The notes below the pieces were generated by a model. The model saw only the letters and a list, made by a program, of their open reading frames with translations. It was not told where the DNA came from and searched no databases. Shown in pieces: positions 35,549 through 43,651 of a DNA stretch of 64,000 nt. Positions within the stretch are counted from its first letter, which is position 1, and every line of letters begins with the position of its first letter. The stretch is from Actinoplanes oblitus (GTDB taxonomy: Bacteria > Actinomycetota > Actinomycetes > Mycobacteriales > Micromonosporaceae), in NCBI RefSeq assembly GCF_030252345.1, contig NZ_CP126980.1:5223501-5287500 (forward strand). Reading direction: 5' to 3'. The translations under genes were made by a program, and so were the position numbers.

Positions 35549-37078
35549 CTACCGGAGCCACTCGGCGAAGCGCTCACCAATGGCAATGCACGTCAGATTC
35601 GTGTTCGCACGGATCATCGTCGGCATGATCGAGGCATCGGCGACGCGCAGGTTCTGCACGCCGAACACCTGGCCACGGTCGTCCACCACCGCGTCCGGGT
35701 CGCCCTCGACGCCCATCCGCGCCGTGCCGGCCGGGTGGTAGTGGGTGGTCGCCGAGGCCAGCGCGTACGCGTCGACGCTCTCGTCGGACCGGAAGGTGTC
35801 CTCGTCCGGGGCGACGATCCGCTTGGTGTACTTCTGCAGCTCCGGGCGCTGCGCGAGGCTCCACGCCAGCCGCAGCCCCTCGCGCATGCGCCGCAGGTCC
35901 TCGGGGTCGGACAGGTAGTTCAGCTCGATCCTCGGCGCCGCCGCCGGATCCACCGAATCGATGGTCACCTGCCCGCGGGACCGGGGCCGCTCGATGCCGA
36001 CCGACAGCATGAAGGCGAACCGGTTGCCGGCGTCCTCCAGCAGGTCCGTCGCGTAGCCGCTGAGGTCGATCCGGCTGTACAGGTACATCTGCATGTCGTC
36101 GCGCTCGGCCGAGCCGGGTGCGGTGTACCGCAGCAACGTCTGGCAGACCGGGTCCTTCGGGTCGATCACCCCGGGTTGCGGTTCGACGGTGACCAGGCAG
36201 GCCGGGTGGTCCAGCAGGTTCTGGCCGACCCCACGCAGCTCGGCCACCGTCGGGACACCGAGCCGCCCCAGGGTGTCCGCCGGTCCGATGCCGGACCGCA
36301 GCAGGATGGCCGGCGTGCCGATGGCGCCCGCGCTGAGGATGATGCGGTCGCCCGAGATCGTCCGGGTCCGCCCGCCGGTGACGACCTGGACACCCGTCGC
36401 CCGCCGGCCGTCGAAGAGCACCCGGTCGACAGTGCTGTCCGGCAGGATCTCCAGGTTGTCGCGGCCGCGAGCGGGGTCCAGGTAGGCCAGCGCGACAGAC
36501 ACCCGCTGGCCGTTGCGCAGGTTCTGCGGCAGCACGGCGATGCCGTCACCGGGCGCGCCGTTCAGGTCCGGGATCCGCGCGAAGCCCAGCTCCGTGCAGG
36601 CGTCCAGCATGGCGCGCTGCAGCGGCAGGAACTCCTCGTCACGCCAGCGGCGTACCGGGATCGGGCCGCCGGAGCCGTGCGGGTGGTCCGGGAAGTCCTG
36701 GTCGTCCTCCAGCCGCTTGAAGTACGGCAGCATGTCGTTCCAGCCCCAGCCCCGCAGGCCGGACGCCGCCCACTCGTCCAGGTCCTGCGGATCCGGCCGG
36801 ACCGCCAGCGAGGTGTTGATCGCCGAGCAGCCACCGACCAGCTTGCCCCGGGCCATCGGGATCGAACGCCCGGGCACCGCCTCGGCGCTGTAGCCCCAGT
36901 CGTGCTCCGAGAACGACGGGTAGAGACCGTCGAAGACGTCGGCCGGCAGCCGGTCGGACGGGAAGTCCGGGCCGGCCTCGATCAGCAACACGCGGCGCTG
37001 CGGGTCGGCGCTCAGGCGGCTCGCGATCACTCCACCGGTCGAGCCCGCGCCGACGATGACATCCGTGTATTCAGCCAT
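35549..37078 (-). CDS. GMC-family FAD oxidoreductase (choline-dehydrogenase-like), copy 1
   Basis: This 509-residue flavoenzyme has FAD motif VGAGSTGGVIASRL at residues 8-21, the GMC signature GKLVGGCSAINTSLAVR near residue 80, ILSAGAIGTPAILLRSGIGP, and the catalytic pair His in THYHPAGTARMG and Asn in RANTNLTC near the C-terminus. It oxidises an alcohol to an aldehyde. The aldehyde dehydrogenase just upstream would take the product to the acid. ATG 37078 is preferred to ATG 37084 because GGAG then has normal spacing. Confidence 0.93.
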   Translation of the reverse strand: MAEYTDVIVGAGSTGGVIASRLSADPQRRVLLIEAGPDFPSDRLPADVFDGLYPSFSEHDWGYSAEAVPGRSIPMARGKLVGGCSAINTSLAVRPDPQDLDEWAASGLRGWGWNDMLPYFKRLEDDQDFPDHPHGSGGPIPVRRWRDEEFLPLQRAMLDACTELGFARIPDLNGAPGDGIAVLPQNLRNGQRVSVALAYLDPARGRDNLEILPDSTVDRVLFDGRRATGVQVVTGGRTRTISGDRIILSAGAIGTPAILLRSGIGPADTLGRLGVPTVAELRGVGQNLLDHPACLVTVEPQPGVIDPKDPVCQTLLRYTAPGSAERDDMQMYLYSRIDLSGYATDLLEDAGNRFAFMLSVGIERPRSRGQVTIDSVDPAAAPRIELNYLSDPEDLRRMREGLRLAWSLAQRPELQKYTKRIVAPDEDTFRSDESVDAYALASATTHYHPAGTARMGVEGDPDAVVDDRGQVFGVQNLRVADASIMPTMIRANTNLTCIAIGERFAEWLR

Positions 37079-37105
37079 GATCATCGCTCCGTTCTGCGAG
37101 GCGGT

Positions 37106-38575
37106 TCAGTCGACGTTGACGAAGACGGTCTTGTACTGCAGGTACTCCTCGATGCCCTCCGGGCCGAGCTCGCGCCCGTAACCGGACTGCTTGTAGCCGC
37201 CGAACGGCGTGCTGCTCTCGAACTGGCCCCAGGTGTTGATCCAGACGATCCCGGCCTGCAGCCGGCTCGCGGTGCGGTGGGCGCGCTTGAGGTCCCGGGT
37301 GTGCAGGCCGGCGGCCAGGCCGTACGGTGTGCCGTTGGCGATCGCCACCGCCTCGTCGTCGGTGTCGAAGCGCAGCACGCTCAGCACCGGCCCGAAGATC
37401 TCCTCCTGCTCGATGCGCATGCCCGGACGGACGTCGGTGAAGATCGTCGGGCTCAGGAACAGGCCCCGGTCATCGGTCCCGTCCGGGCGCCGCCCACCGG
37501 TGCGCAGCGTGGCGCCCTCCTCCTGCCCGATCCGCAGGTACTGCGAGACCTTGTCCAGCTGCTCCTGGTGGGCAATCGGGCCCAGCTGGGTCTCCGGCTC
37601 CCGCGGGTCGCCGATCTTCGTCGCTTCGGCCAGCCGCACCAGCCGGTCCACCAGCTCGTCGTGCACCGACCGGTGCACCAGCAGCCGGGAGCCGCTCATG
37701 CAGAACTGGCCGGCGTTGAAGAACGCGGCCTGGAAGGCGGCCTGCGCCGCCGCGTCCAGATCGGCGTCGCCGAAGACGATGTTGGCACCCTTGCCGCCCA
37801 GCTCCACGGTGACCTTCTTGAGGGTTCCGGCGGCTTTGCCGATCAGCAGCTTGCCGGTGGCCGTGGAGCCGGTGAACGCGAGCTTGTCGACGCCCGGGTG
37901 CTCGGCGAGCCGGCCGCCGAGCAGCGGTCCGTCGCCCAGCACCACGTTGTAGACGCCGGCCGGAGTGCCCGCGTCGGCGATGATCTCGGCGAGCAGCAGG
38001 GTCGACAGCGGCGTCTGCTCGGCCGGCTTGTGCACCACCGTGTTCCCGGCCGCGAGCGCCGGCGCGATCTTGTTGATCGCCAGGTTGAGCGGGAAGTTGA
38101 ACGGCGTGATCGCGCCGACCACGCCGACCGGTTCCCGGCGGGTGTACGCGAAGGAGGACTGCCCGGCCGCCCGCGCCGCACCCTCCAGCTGCTGCACCAT
38201 GCCGCCGTAGTAGGCGAAGAGGTCGGCGGCGGCGGGCACGTCGAAACCGCGGCTGAAGGTGATCGGCTTGCCGACGTCCAGCGTCTCGCGCAAGGCCAGC
38301 TCGTCGGCACGCTCCCGCATCCCCTCAGCGATACGGATCAGCAGCTCACCCCGCTCCTTGAGCGTCATCGCCGGCCACGGGCCCTCGTCGAAGGCGGTCC
38401 GGGCGGCCTGGACCGCGTCGTCCAGGTCGGTCTCGTCGGCCCAGGCCACCCGGCACAGCGGTGCGCCGGTGGCGGGGTTGATGTCCTCGACGACCGCACC
38501 GGCCCGGGCCGGGCGGAATCGGCCGCCGATGAACAGTTCACCGTCGGAGACGGTCTGAATGGCTTCGGTTGTCAT
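37106..38575 (-). CDS. NAD-dependent aldehyde dehydrogenase
   Basis: This 489-residue enzyme has the ALDH motifs: FTGSTATGK, the general-base glutamate in VELGGKGANIVF, and the nucleophile cysteine in NAGQFCMSGSRL. The C-terminal signature is PFGGYKQSGYGRELG, and it resembles betaine/aminoaldehyde or phenylacetaldehyde dehydrogenases. It starts at ATG 38575 and ends 28 bp before the GMC gene, suggesting a two-step alcohol-to-acid route. A 12-bp inverted repeat lies 47 bp upstream of its start. Confidence 0.95.
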   Translation of the reverse strand: MTTEAIQTVSDGELFIGGRFRPARAGAVVEDINPATGAPLCRVAWADETDLDDAVQAARTAFDEGPWPAMTLKERGELLIRIAEGMRERADELALRETLDVGKPITFSRGFDVPAAADLFAYYGGMVQQLEGAARAAGQSSFAYTRREPVGVVGAITPFNFPLNLAINKIAPALAAGNTVVHKPAEQTPLSTLLLAEIIADAGTPAGVYNVVLGDGPLLGGRLAEHPGVDKLAFTGSTATGKLLIGKAAGTLKKVTVELGGKGANIVFGDADLDAAAQAAFQAAFFNAGQFCMSGSRLLVHRSVHDELVDRLVRLAEATKIGDPREPETQLGPIAHQEQLDKVSQYLRIGQEEGATLRTGGRRPDGTDDRGLFLSPTIFTDVRPGMRIEQEEIFGPVLSVLRFDTDDEAVAIANGTPYGLAAGLHTRDLKRAHRTASRLQAGIVWINTWGQFESSTPFGGYKQSGYGRELGPEGIEEYLQYKTVFVNVD

Positions 38576-38621
38576 GAGCAGACTCCTGTTGAGAGATCAA
38601 CGTTCGCCTTGTGCAGGTATT

Positions 38622-38656
38622 TCGATCGGCGAATCGATTACGGGTTCGCCGATCGA
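38622..38656. promoter_or_regulatory. 12-bp perfect inverted repeat upstream of the aldehyde dehydrogenase
   Basis: TCGATCGGCGAA (38622-38633) and TTCGCCGATCGA (38645-38656) flank an 11-nt spacer. Its position 47 bp before the ALDH start suits an operator; it could also terminate the upstream small gene. The rest of the 240-bp gap shows no gene. Confidence 0.5.
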
Positions 38657-38815
38657 GCACCGGCTCGGCGGAATGTTTCCGATAACCGTGACCCTGTCTC
38701 GCGCGGTGGTGTGCGGTGCGGCGCCATCAGTGAATGCCCGGCGCACCACGGCAACAACCGGGGACGATCGACGCGCGGAGACTTGTGGAACTTGACTGAA
38801 TGGACACGGGATTGT

Positions 38816-39022
38816 TTAAAAAACCGCCGGCGCGATGGCCTGGGAATCCACCGGCGAATCCGGGATGAGCCGGTCCAGATCCGCCGGGTGGACGAAGTGG
38901 CAGGGCCCGGCGTGCCGGTGCGGCCGGACGCATCGGCGCCCGCTCGGCAGATGGATCTGTCCGCACAGGCCGTGCCGGGCCAGGCCCTCGTCGATGGAGA
39001 CGTTGTGCAGGTCGGCGCGCAT
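38816..39022 (-). CDS. Small Cys/His-rich protein
   Basis: This 68-residue protein begins ATG 39022, directly after the stop of the VOC gene (TAGATG). The core CGQIHLPSGRRCVRPHRHAG and PCHFV has Cys and His spaced as in a small zinc-binding knuckle, a motif I have seen in short actinobacterial proteins without known function. The coupled start and the conserved-looking motif argue that it is real, although it is shorter than most called genes. Confidence 0.6.
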   Translation of the reverse strand: MRADLHNVSIDEGLARHGLCGQIHLPSGRRCVRPHRHAGPCHFVHPADLDRLIPDSPVDSQAIAPAVF

Positions 39023-39481
39023 CTAGGGCGCCGGCGACTCGGATGCCCCGGCCAGCGAGGCCGGGTCCTGATCGGTGTAACCCTGGCTGACCTCGACGAT
39101 CACGCCGTCCGGATCGCGCACCCAGACGGTACGCCAGCCGGGGATCACCTCGTCGAAGCGCAGCGGTCCCAGCGTGATCACCAGCTGGTCACCCGCTCCG
39201 GCGAGCCAGCCGTCCAGGTCGGTCACCTGGAAGGCCAGGTGACGGATGAGACCGGGCTGACCGGGGCCGTCCGCCACGGCGTCGTGCGCCGCCACGCCGG
39301 GCGCCTCGAACAGCTCCAGGTACACGTCACCGGCACGCAGGAAGATGACGCGACCGTCCCCGGTCTCGATCACCCGTGCCCTGCGGAAACCGAACCGGCG
39401 GCGGTAGAACTCCTCGGTGGCGGCGATGTCACGGCAGTTGAGGCCCACGTGCGACCATCGAACCGGTGCTACCTCACTCAT
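39023..39481 (-). CDS. VOC-superfamily (glyoxalase/dioxygenase-like) protein
   Basis: This 152-residue protein has two beta-alpha-beta-beta-beta modules. The first module has WSHVGLNCRDIAATEEFYRR with a metal-type histidine, and a glutamate follows in VYLELFEAPG. The second module has RHLAFQVTDLDGWLA with a histidine, and the glutamate in VIVEVSQGY. All four glyoxalase-type ligands (His, Glu, His, Glu) appear present, so a metal-dependent lyase, isomerase or epimerase is plausible. GGGGAGG stands 9 bp before ATG 39481. Confidence 0.85.
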   Translation of the reverse strand: MSEVAPVRWSHVGLNCRDIAATEEFYRRRFGFRRARVIETGDGRVIFLRAGDVYLELFEAPGVAAHDAVADGPGQPGLIRHLAFQVTDLDGWLAGAGDQLVITLGPLRFDEVIPGWRTVWVRDPDGVIVEVSQGYTDQDPASLAGASESPAP

Positions 39482-39497
39482 GTCGTCGCCTCCCCGT

Positions 39498-40205
39498 TCA
39501 GGCCGGCACGGCCAGGTCGTCCAGGGCCAGCACCCGGTAGGACACGATGACCGGGCCGCCGGTGCGCGGCGAGCGCGACAGCCGCCACGACTGCCGGGCG
39601 CGCGCCGCGATCCGCTGGTCGTCGGCCGTCTGCCGGGCACGCCACACGACGACCACATCACAGGTGACGTCCGCAGAGGCGGGTACCGGGCGGACCTGGA
39701 TGGACTCCAGGTCGTGGCTCTGGTCGGCGAACTGCTCCCCCACCGTCCGGTACCAGCCGCGGAACTCGTCCTCGTTGGTCATCGTCGCGTCCGGGAAGAC
39801 CATCTCCAGGTCGTGGTCGCTGAGCAGCGGCAGCAGCCGCTCCACCGGTTCGTGCCGGCTCAGCCGGTCGAACCAGTCCCGGGCGAAGTCGCGGACCTCG
39901 TCGTCGCGCGGCGGCTGGGTGAGCTGGGCGACCGGGTGATAGCGCCCGGCGACGGCCGGACCGGCGAGCGCCGGCTCGAACTGCTGCCAGAGCGACGGGT
40001 CCTTGGCCAGATGCGCGTCCAGGTCCGCCTGGGTCGCCCACTGTTCGAAGAGCAGGAAGCGACGCGGATCCGCCTCGTCCCGCAGCCAGATGAACTGGAT
40101 CAGACCGGCATCACCACGGGTGCCGCGCTCGATCCGGCTGAGCGTGTCGATCGCACGCTCCTCCGAGCCCGGCCGCACTTCGATCGACAGCGTACAGGTG
40201 ATCAT
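39498..40205 (-). CDS. Fusion of antibiotic-biosynthesis monooxygenase (ABM) and SnoaL/NTF2 domains
   Basis: This 235-residue protein has two parts. Residues 1 to about 100 form a ferredoxin-like ABM domain (ITCTLSIEVRPGSEERAIDT, FIWLRDEADPRRFLLFEQW, LDAHLAKDPSLWQQF). Residues 110-235 form an NTF2-like domain (RDFARDWFDRLSRHEPVERL, LEMVFPDATMTN, VVVVWRARQTADDQR). ABM domains are cofactor-free oxygenases or heme-degrading enzymes, and the NTF2 partner could bind the same substrate. ATG 40205 is chosen. It lies 16 bp upstream of the VOC gene. Confidence 0.8.
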   Translation of the reverse strand: MITCTLSIEVRPGSEERAIDTLSRIERGTRGDAGLIQFIWLRDEADPRRFLLFEQWATQADLDAHLAKDPSLWQQFEPALAGPAVAGRYHPVAQLTQPPRDDEVRDFARDWFDRLSRHEPVERLLPLLSDHDLEMVFPDATMTNEDEFRGWYRTVGEQFADQSHDLESIQVRPVPASADVTCDVVVVWRARQTADDQRIAARARQSWRLSRSPRTGGPVIVSYRVLALDDLAVPA

Positions 40206-40237
40206 GAGAATGTGGTCCTTTCGTGCGGGGAGCCCGA

Positions 40238-41044
40238 TCAGGGAAGCGGGACGCCGAGCTGGCGCATGAGGCCGGTGGTGTCCGCCTGGACCCAGCGCTC
40301 GACGATCTTGTTGTGCTCGATCCGATAGACCTCGACGCTGGTCCACTGGACCTGCTTCCCGGTCGGCTCGCGGTCGAAGAAGGGCTTCACATGCCGGCCG
40401 GTGAAGGTGATGTGGATGACCACCTTGCCGCCCTCGGCCGGATAGATCAGGTCGTGGTGCGAGGTGAAGTCGAGTGCCTCGTGGGCGTCCCGGATGATCG
40501 TCTTGAGCTCGTCGAGATCGCGCACGCTCCACGCCGGGTTGTTGTCGATGAACGACGTAGCGAACAGCTCGTCCATGTCGTCGTAGCGCCGTTCGTTGAC
40601 GACGTCGTTCAGCTTGCGGATCAGGGCGACGTTCTCCTCGTCCGCCGACAGCTGGTTCTTCAGGCCGAGCAGATCGTCCTGCGCCCACCGCTCCACGAAA
40701 CGGTCGCCGGAGATCCGCCAGATCTCGGTCGTCGTCCAGCTGACCGAGCGGCCGGTGGGCGCCTCGCCCAGCACGGCGCCGACATGCCGGCCGGTGAGCC
40801 GGCAGCGGGTGATCACCCGGTCGTCCACCGCGACCGCCTCGATCAATTCACCGGTCAGCTCGAGCGTCGCCTTGGCCTCCCGCATGGCGGCCAGGTACGA
40901 GTCGATGTCGTCGACCTGGAAGCCGGGGTGGTGGTCGACGAACCCCGGGTCGACCAGTTTCGTGATCGCGTCGTAGTCAGTGCTGTTGAAGGCGGTCAGG
41001 AAACGCTGGTAGAGCGCCACGTTCGGGTGTTCTGCGCTGGTCAT
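40238..41044 (-). CDS. Tandem SnoaL/NTF2-like protein
   Basis: This 268-residue protein is made of two related SnoaL-like (ester-cyclase-type) domains. Repeat 1 (about 5-130) has VALYQRFLTAFNSTDYDAIT and FVDHHPGFQVDDIDSYL, then TGRHVGAVLGEAPTGRSVSW. Repeat 2 (about 137-262) has VALIRKLNDVVNERRYDDMD, FIDNNPAW, then TGRHVKPFFDREPTGKQVQW. The shared TGRHV and PTG-x-x-V-x-W motifs show duplication within one gene. Each repeat could be an active cyclase or dehydratase. ATG 41044 follows AGGAGGT and overlaps the GMC stop (ATGA). Confidence 0.85.
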   Translation of the reverse strand: MTSAEHPNVALYQRFLTAFNSTDYDAITKLVDPGFVDHHPGFQVDDIDSYLAAMREAKATLELTGELIEAVAVDDRVITRCRLTGRHVGAVLGEAPTGRSVSWTTTEIWRISGDRFVERWAQDDLLGLKNQLSADEENVALIRKLNDVVNERRYDDMDELFATSFIDNNPAWSVRDLDELKTIIRDAHEALDFTSHHDLIYPAEGGKVVIHITFTGRHVKPFFDREPTGKQVQWTSVEVYRIEHNKIVERWVQADTTGLMRQLGVPLP

Positions 41045-42624
41045 CGTGCAACCTCCTGCAAGTAGCCGACGGATTCCTGTCGGATGAACTCGGCGGCGCG
41101 CTCGCCGATCATGATGGTGGCGGCGTTGGTGTTGCCGGCCACGATGGACGGCATCACCGACGCATCCGCTACGCGCAGACCCCGCACGCCGTGCACGCGC
41201 AGGCGCGGATCGACCACCGACTCGTCCGGGCCGCCCATCCGGCACGTGCCGACCGGGTGCCACAGCGTCGTGGCCGCGCGGGCCAGGAAGTCCCGCAGGT
41301 CCGCGGCCGCGGTCACCTCCGGTCCCGGGCCGAGCTCCGGACCGCGGAAGTCGGCGAAGGCGGCGGTGTTCGCCAGTTCCCGGGCCAGTCGCACCCCCTC
41401 GACCAGGACCTGCCGGTCGTGGTCGGTGGACAGATAATTGGCCCGCACCGTGGCCGGAACAGCCGGGTCGGTGCCGGCCAGCTCGACCGTGCCGCGGCTG
41501 GTGGGCTTGAGACCCACCGGGGCGAAGGTGAAGCCCGGCCCCTCCCACAGGCCGGCCGGTGCCCCGTCAGCCAGGAACTTCGCCGACCCGAAGGCGAACT
41601 GCAGGTCGGGCGCACCCGACCGGTCAGCGGCCGGCGTACGGACGAAGAGCCCGGCCTCGGACACCAGCTCGGCCGGCGGGTGCTCCCGGCGCGACTGGAA
41701 ACACACCGGCACGAAGAGGTGGTCCTGCAGGTTGCGACCCACCTCCGGCAGATCGACGAGGCAGCGGATGCCGTGCCCGGCCAGGTGCCCGGCCGGTCCG
41801 ATGCCGGAGAGCATGAGCAGCTTCGGGGTCTCGAACGCACCGGCGCTGAGCACCACCTCGCCGCCCACCTCGACCCGCGCCGGACGGCCGTGCCGCACGT
41901 ACTCCACGGCGCTGACCCGGCCACCGGTGACGACCATCCGGGTCACCTGCGCACCGACCTGGACGGTGAGGTTCGGCCGGTTCAGCACCGGGTGCAGGTA
42001 GCCGGTCGCCGCGCTGCTGCGCCGGCCGGCCGCGTCCCGGGTCACCTGGTAGTGGAACCCGAAGCCGGTCTGGTCGCCGGCGTTGTAGTCACGCTCCGGC
42101 TGATAGCCCAGCTCCTGGGTGGCCGCCACGAACGCCTCGGACACGCCGGTGAGCCGGTCGTGCCGGCGCACCTGGATGGGACCACCGGTGCCGCGATACC
42201 GGGGATCGCCGCCGGCGTAGTCCTCGGCCCGCCGCAACACCGGCAGCACCTCCTCGTACGACCAGCCCGGGCAGCCGTCCGCCGCCCAGCCGTCGTAGTC
42301 GGAGGGGTGACCGACCACCCACATCAGCGCGTTGATCGAGCTGCACCCGCCGACGACCCGCCCGCGGGCCACCGGGATCCGCCGGCCGGCCAGAGCGGCC
42401 TCCGGCTCGGTCCGATAGCCCCAGTCGATCGTCGGCGCCCAGTCCGCGGTCCACAGCGCCGTCGTCGACGGCAGATCGACCCGGTGGATCTCCTCCCTGG
42501 TGTCCCAGCCGCCGGCTTCCAGCAGCAGCACCGAACGGTCCCCGCGCTCGCTCAGGCGACTCGCGACGGCGCAGCCGGCCGAGCCGGCGCCGACGACCAC
42601 GTAATCGGCGTACGAATCGCTCAT
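41041..42624 (-). CDS. GMC-family FAD oxidoreductase, copy 2
   Basis: This 527-residue enzyme has FAD motif VVGAGSAGCAVASRL, GMC signature GRVVGGCSSINALMW, LSAGAFETPKLLMLSGIGP, and the catalytic His in TLWHPVGTCRMG with Asn in AGNTNAATIM. It is clearly diverged from the first GMC gene, so the pair are likely paralogues with different substrates. ATG 42624 is set by GGAGG five bases upstream. It is the first gene of the minus-strand cluster, coupled to the tandem SnoaL gene. Confidence 0.93.
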   Translation of the reverse strand: MSDSYADYVVVGAGSAGCAVASRLSERGDRSVLLLEAGGWDTREEIHRVDLPSTTALWTADWAPTIDWGYRTEPEAALAGRRIPVARGRVVGGCSSINALMWVVGHPSDYDGWAADGCPGWSYEEVLPVLRRAEDYAGGDPRYRGTGGPIQVRRHDRLTGVSEAFVAATQELGYQPERDYNAGDQTGFGFHYQVTRDAAGRRSSAATGYLHPVLNRPNLTVQVGAQVTRMVVTGGRVSAVEYVRHGRPARVEVGGEVVLSAGAFETPKLLMLSGIGPAGHLAGHGIRCLVDLPEVGRNLQDHLFVPVCFQSRREHPPAELVSEAGLFVRTPAADRSGAPDLQFAFGSAKFLADGAPAGLWEGPGFTFAPVGLKPTSRGTVELAGTDPAVPATVRANYLSTDHDRQVLVEGVRLARELANTAAFADFRGPELGPGPEVTAAADLRDFLARAATTLWHPVGTCRMGGPDESVVDPRLRVHGVRGLRVADASVMPSIVAGNTNAATIMIGERAAEFIRQESVGYLQEVAR

Positions 42625-42937
42625 CGCCGCCTCCGTGGCGACGAGGTAACGGTGGTACAAAGCATCATCGGGACCTCCTGACAGGATCGAGACGTCGGAG
42701 CCGACACGAGAGGCGGCCGGATTGCCGGGGGCCTGTGGCGCGCAACCGGCGGCGGTGTCTGTCCCCCAGTCAACTGGCGGCACCGGCGCGCCGCTAACCA
42801 GAGGCGGCGGCGCGGGACGACTTCGCGGAGTTAACGTAGCCGCCCCGCGGCACGTTCCGGCTCGCCGATCCCGGGCAGTGGTGCGCCCGCTACCCGCCCG
42901 CGCGAGCGGCGATCGTTCTCAGGGGAAGGAACAGCGG
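42625..42937. other. Divergent promoter region between the GMC cluster and the TMEM175 gene
   Basis: No gene is seen. It should hold the promoter of the minus-strand cluster and that of the TMEM175-like gene. I could not pick out a convincing -35/-10 pair. Confidence 0.4.
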
Positions 42938-43576
42938 ATGAGCCAGGACTCCGCCGACGTCGGCGTCAGCCCGCGCCGGCTCGAGGCCTTCAGTGACGGC
43001 GTCATCGCCATCGTCGCCACGCTGCTGGTACTGAACATCGAAGCGCCCGGGCCGGACGTCCCGGTGTGGACGGCGCTCGGCCGGGAGTGGCCCTCGCTGG
43101 CGGTCTACGCGATGAGCTTCATCCTCATCGGCATCGCGTGGATCCACCACCACAACCTGTTCCACCACGTACGCCACGTGGACCGGCCGATGCTGATGCT
43201 GAACCTGCTGCTGTTGCTCTCCCTCAGCGTGCTGCCGGTACCCACCGCCACGCTCGGCGCGCATCTCGGCGGCCCGGACGCCACGGCCGCCGCCGAGCTG
43301 TATTTCGGCTGCCTGACCATCACCTCGCTGTGCTTCACGCTGCTCTGGCACCACCTGCACCGCCGTCCGCACCTGGTGCACGACGAAGCCCGGCCGCAGG
43401 CCGCCACCGCCCTGCGCCGGGCCGTGATCGGGCCGGCCGGTTACCTCTGTTCCGGCCTGCTGGCCCTGATCACCCCCATCGGCGGCCTGATGCTCAACGG
43501 CGTGCTGGTCCTCTACTACACGTTCGGCCGCAAGTCTCCGGCGTCGCGCACCCGGTGGCCGGGCGCGGGCTCGTGA
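42938..43576 (+). CDS. TMEM175-family (DUF1211) potassium channel-like protein
   Basis: This 212-residue membrane protein has the family hallmark RRLEAFSDGVIAIVATLLVL (residues 11-30; the RxxxFSDG motif lines the pore). Five more hydrophobic segments follow, including SFILIGIAWIHHHNLFHHV. Bacterial TMEM175 proteins form tetrameric potassium-leak channels. The neighbours give no further clue. ATG 42938 follows GGGGAAGGA. Confidence 0.9.
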   Translation: MSQDSADVGVSPRRLEAFSDGVIAIVATLLVLNIEAPGPDVPVWTALGREWPSLAVYAMSFILIGIAWIHHHNLFHHVRHVDRPMLMLNLLLLLSLSVLPVPTATLGAHLGGPDATAAAELYFGCLTITSLCFTLLWHHLHRRPHLVHDEARPQAATALRRAVIGPAGYLCSGLLALITPIGGLMLNGVLVLYYTFGRKSPASRTRWPGAGS

Positions 43577-43651
43577 CCGGTCGGGCCGTCCTGGGCGACC
43601 CGCCCGCGAAACCGTTGCGACCAGCGGTTCGGGTTGCGCTACGGTGCCGTG

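Noticed and set aside
35540-39550. A plus-strand open frame of over 1300 codons across the GMC/ALDH genes
   Set aside because: Its composition is repetitive Arg/Gly/Val/His, and it is the mirror of the minus-strand GMC oxidoreductase, ALDH and VOC genes.
31346-42624. Classical polyketide or NRPS biosynthetic cluster
   Set aside because: SnoaL, ABM, VOC and MFS genes suggested it, but no ketosynthase, adenylation, carrier or terpene synthase domain is present.
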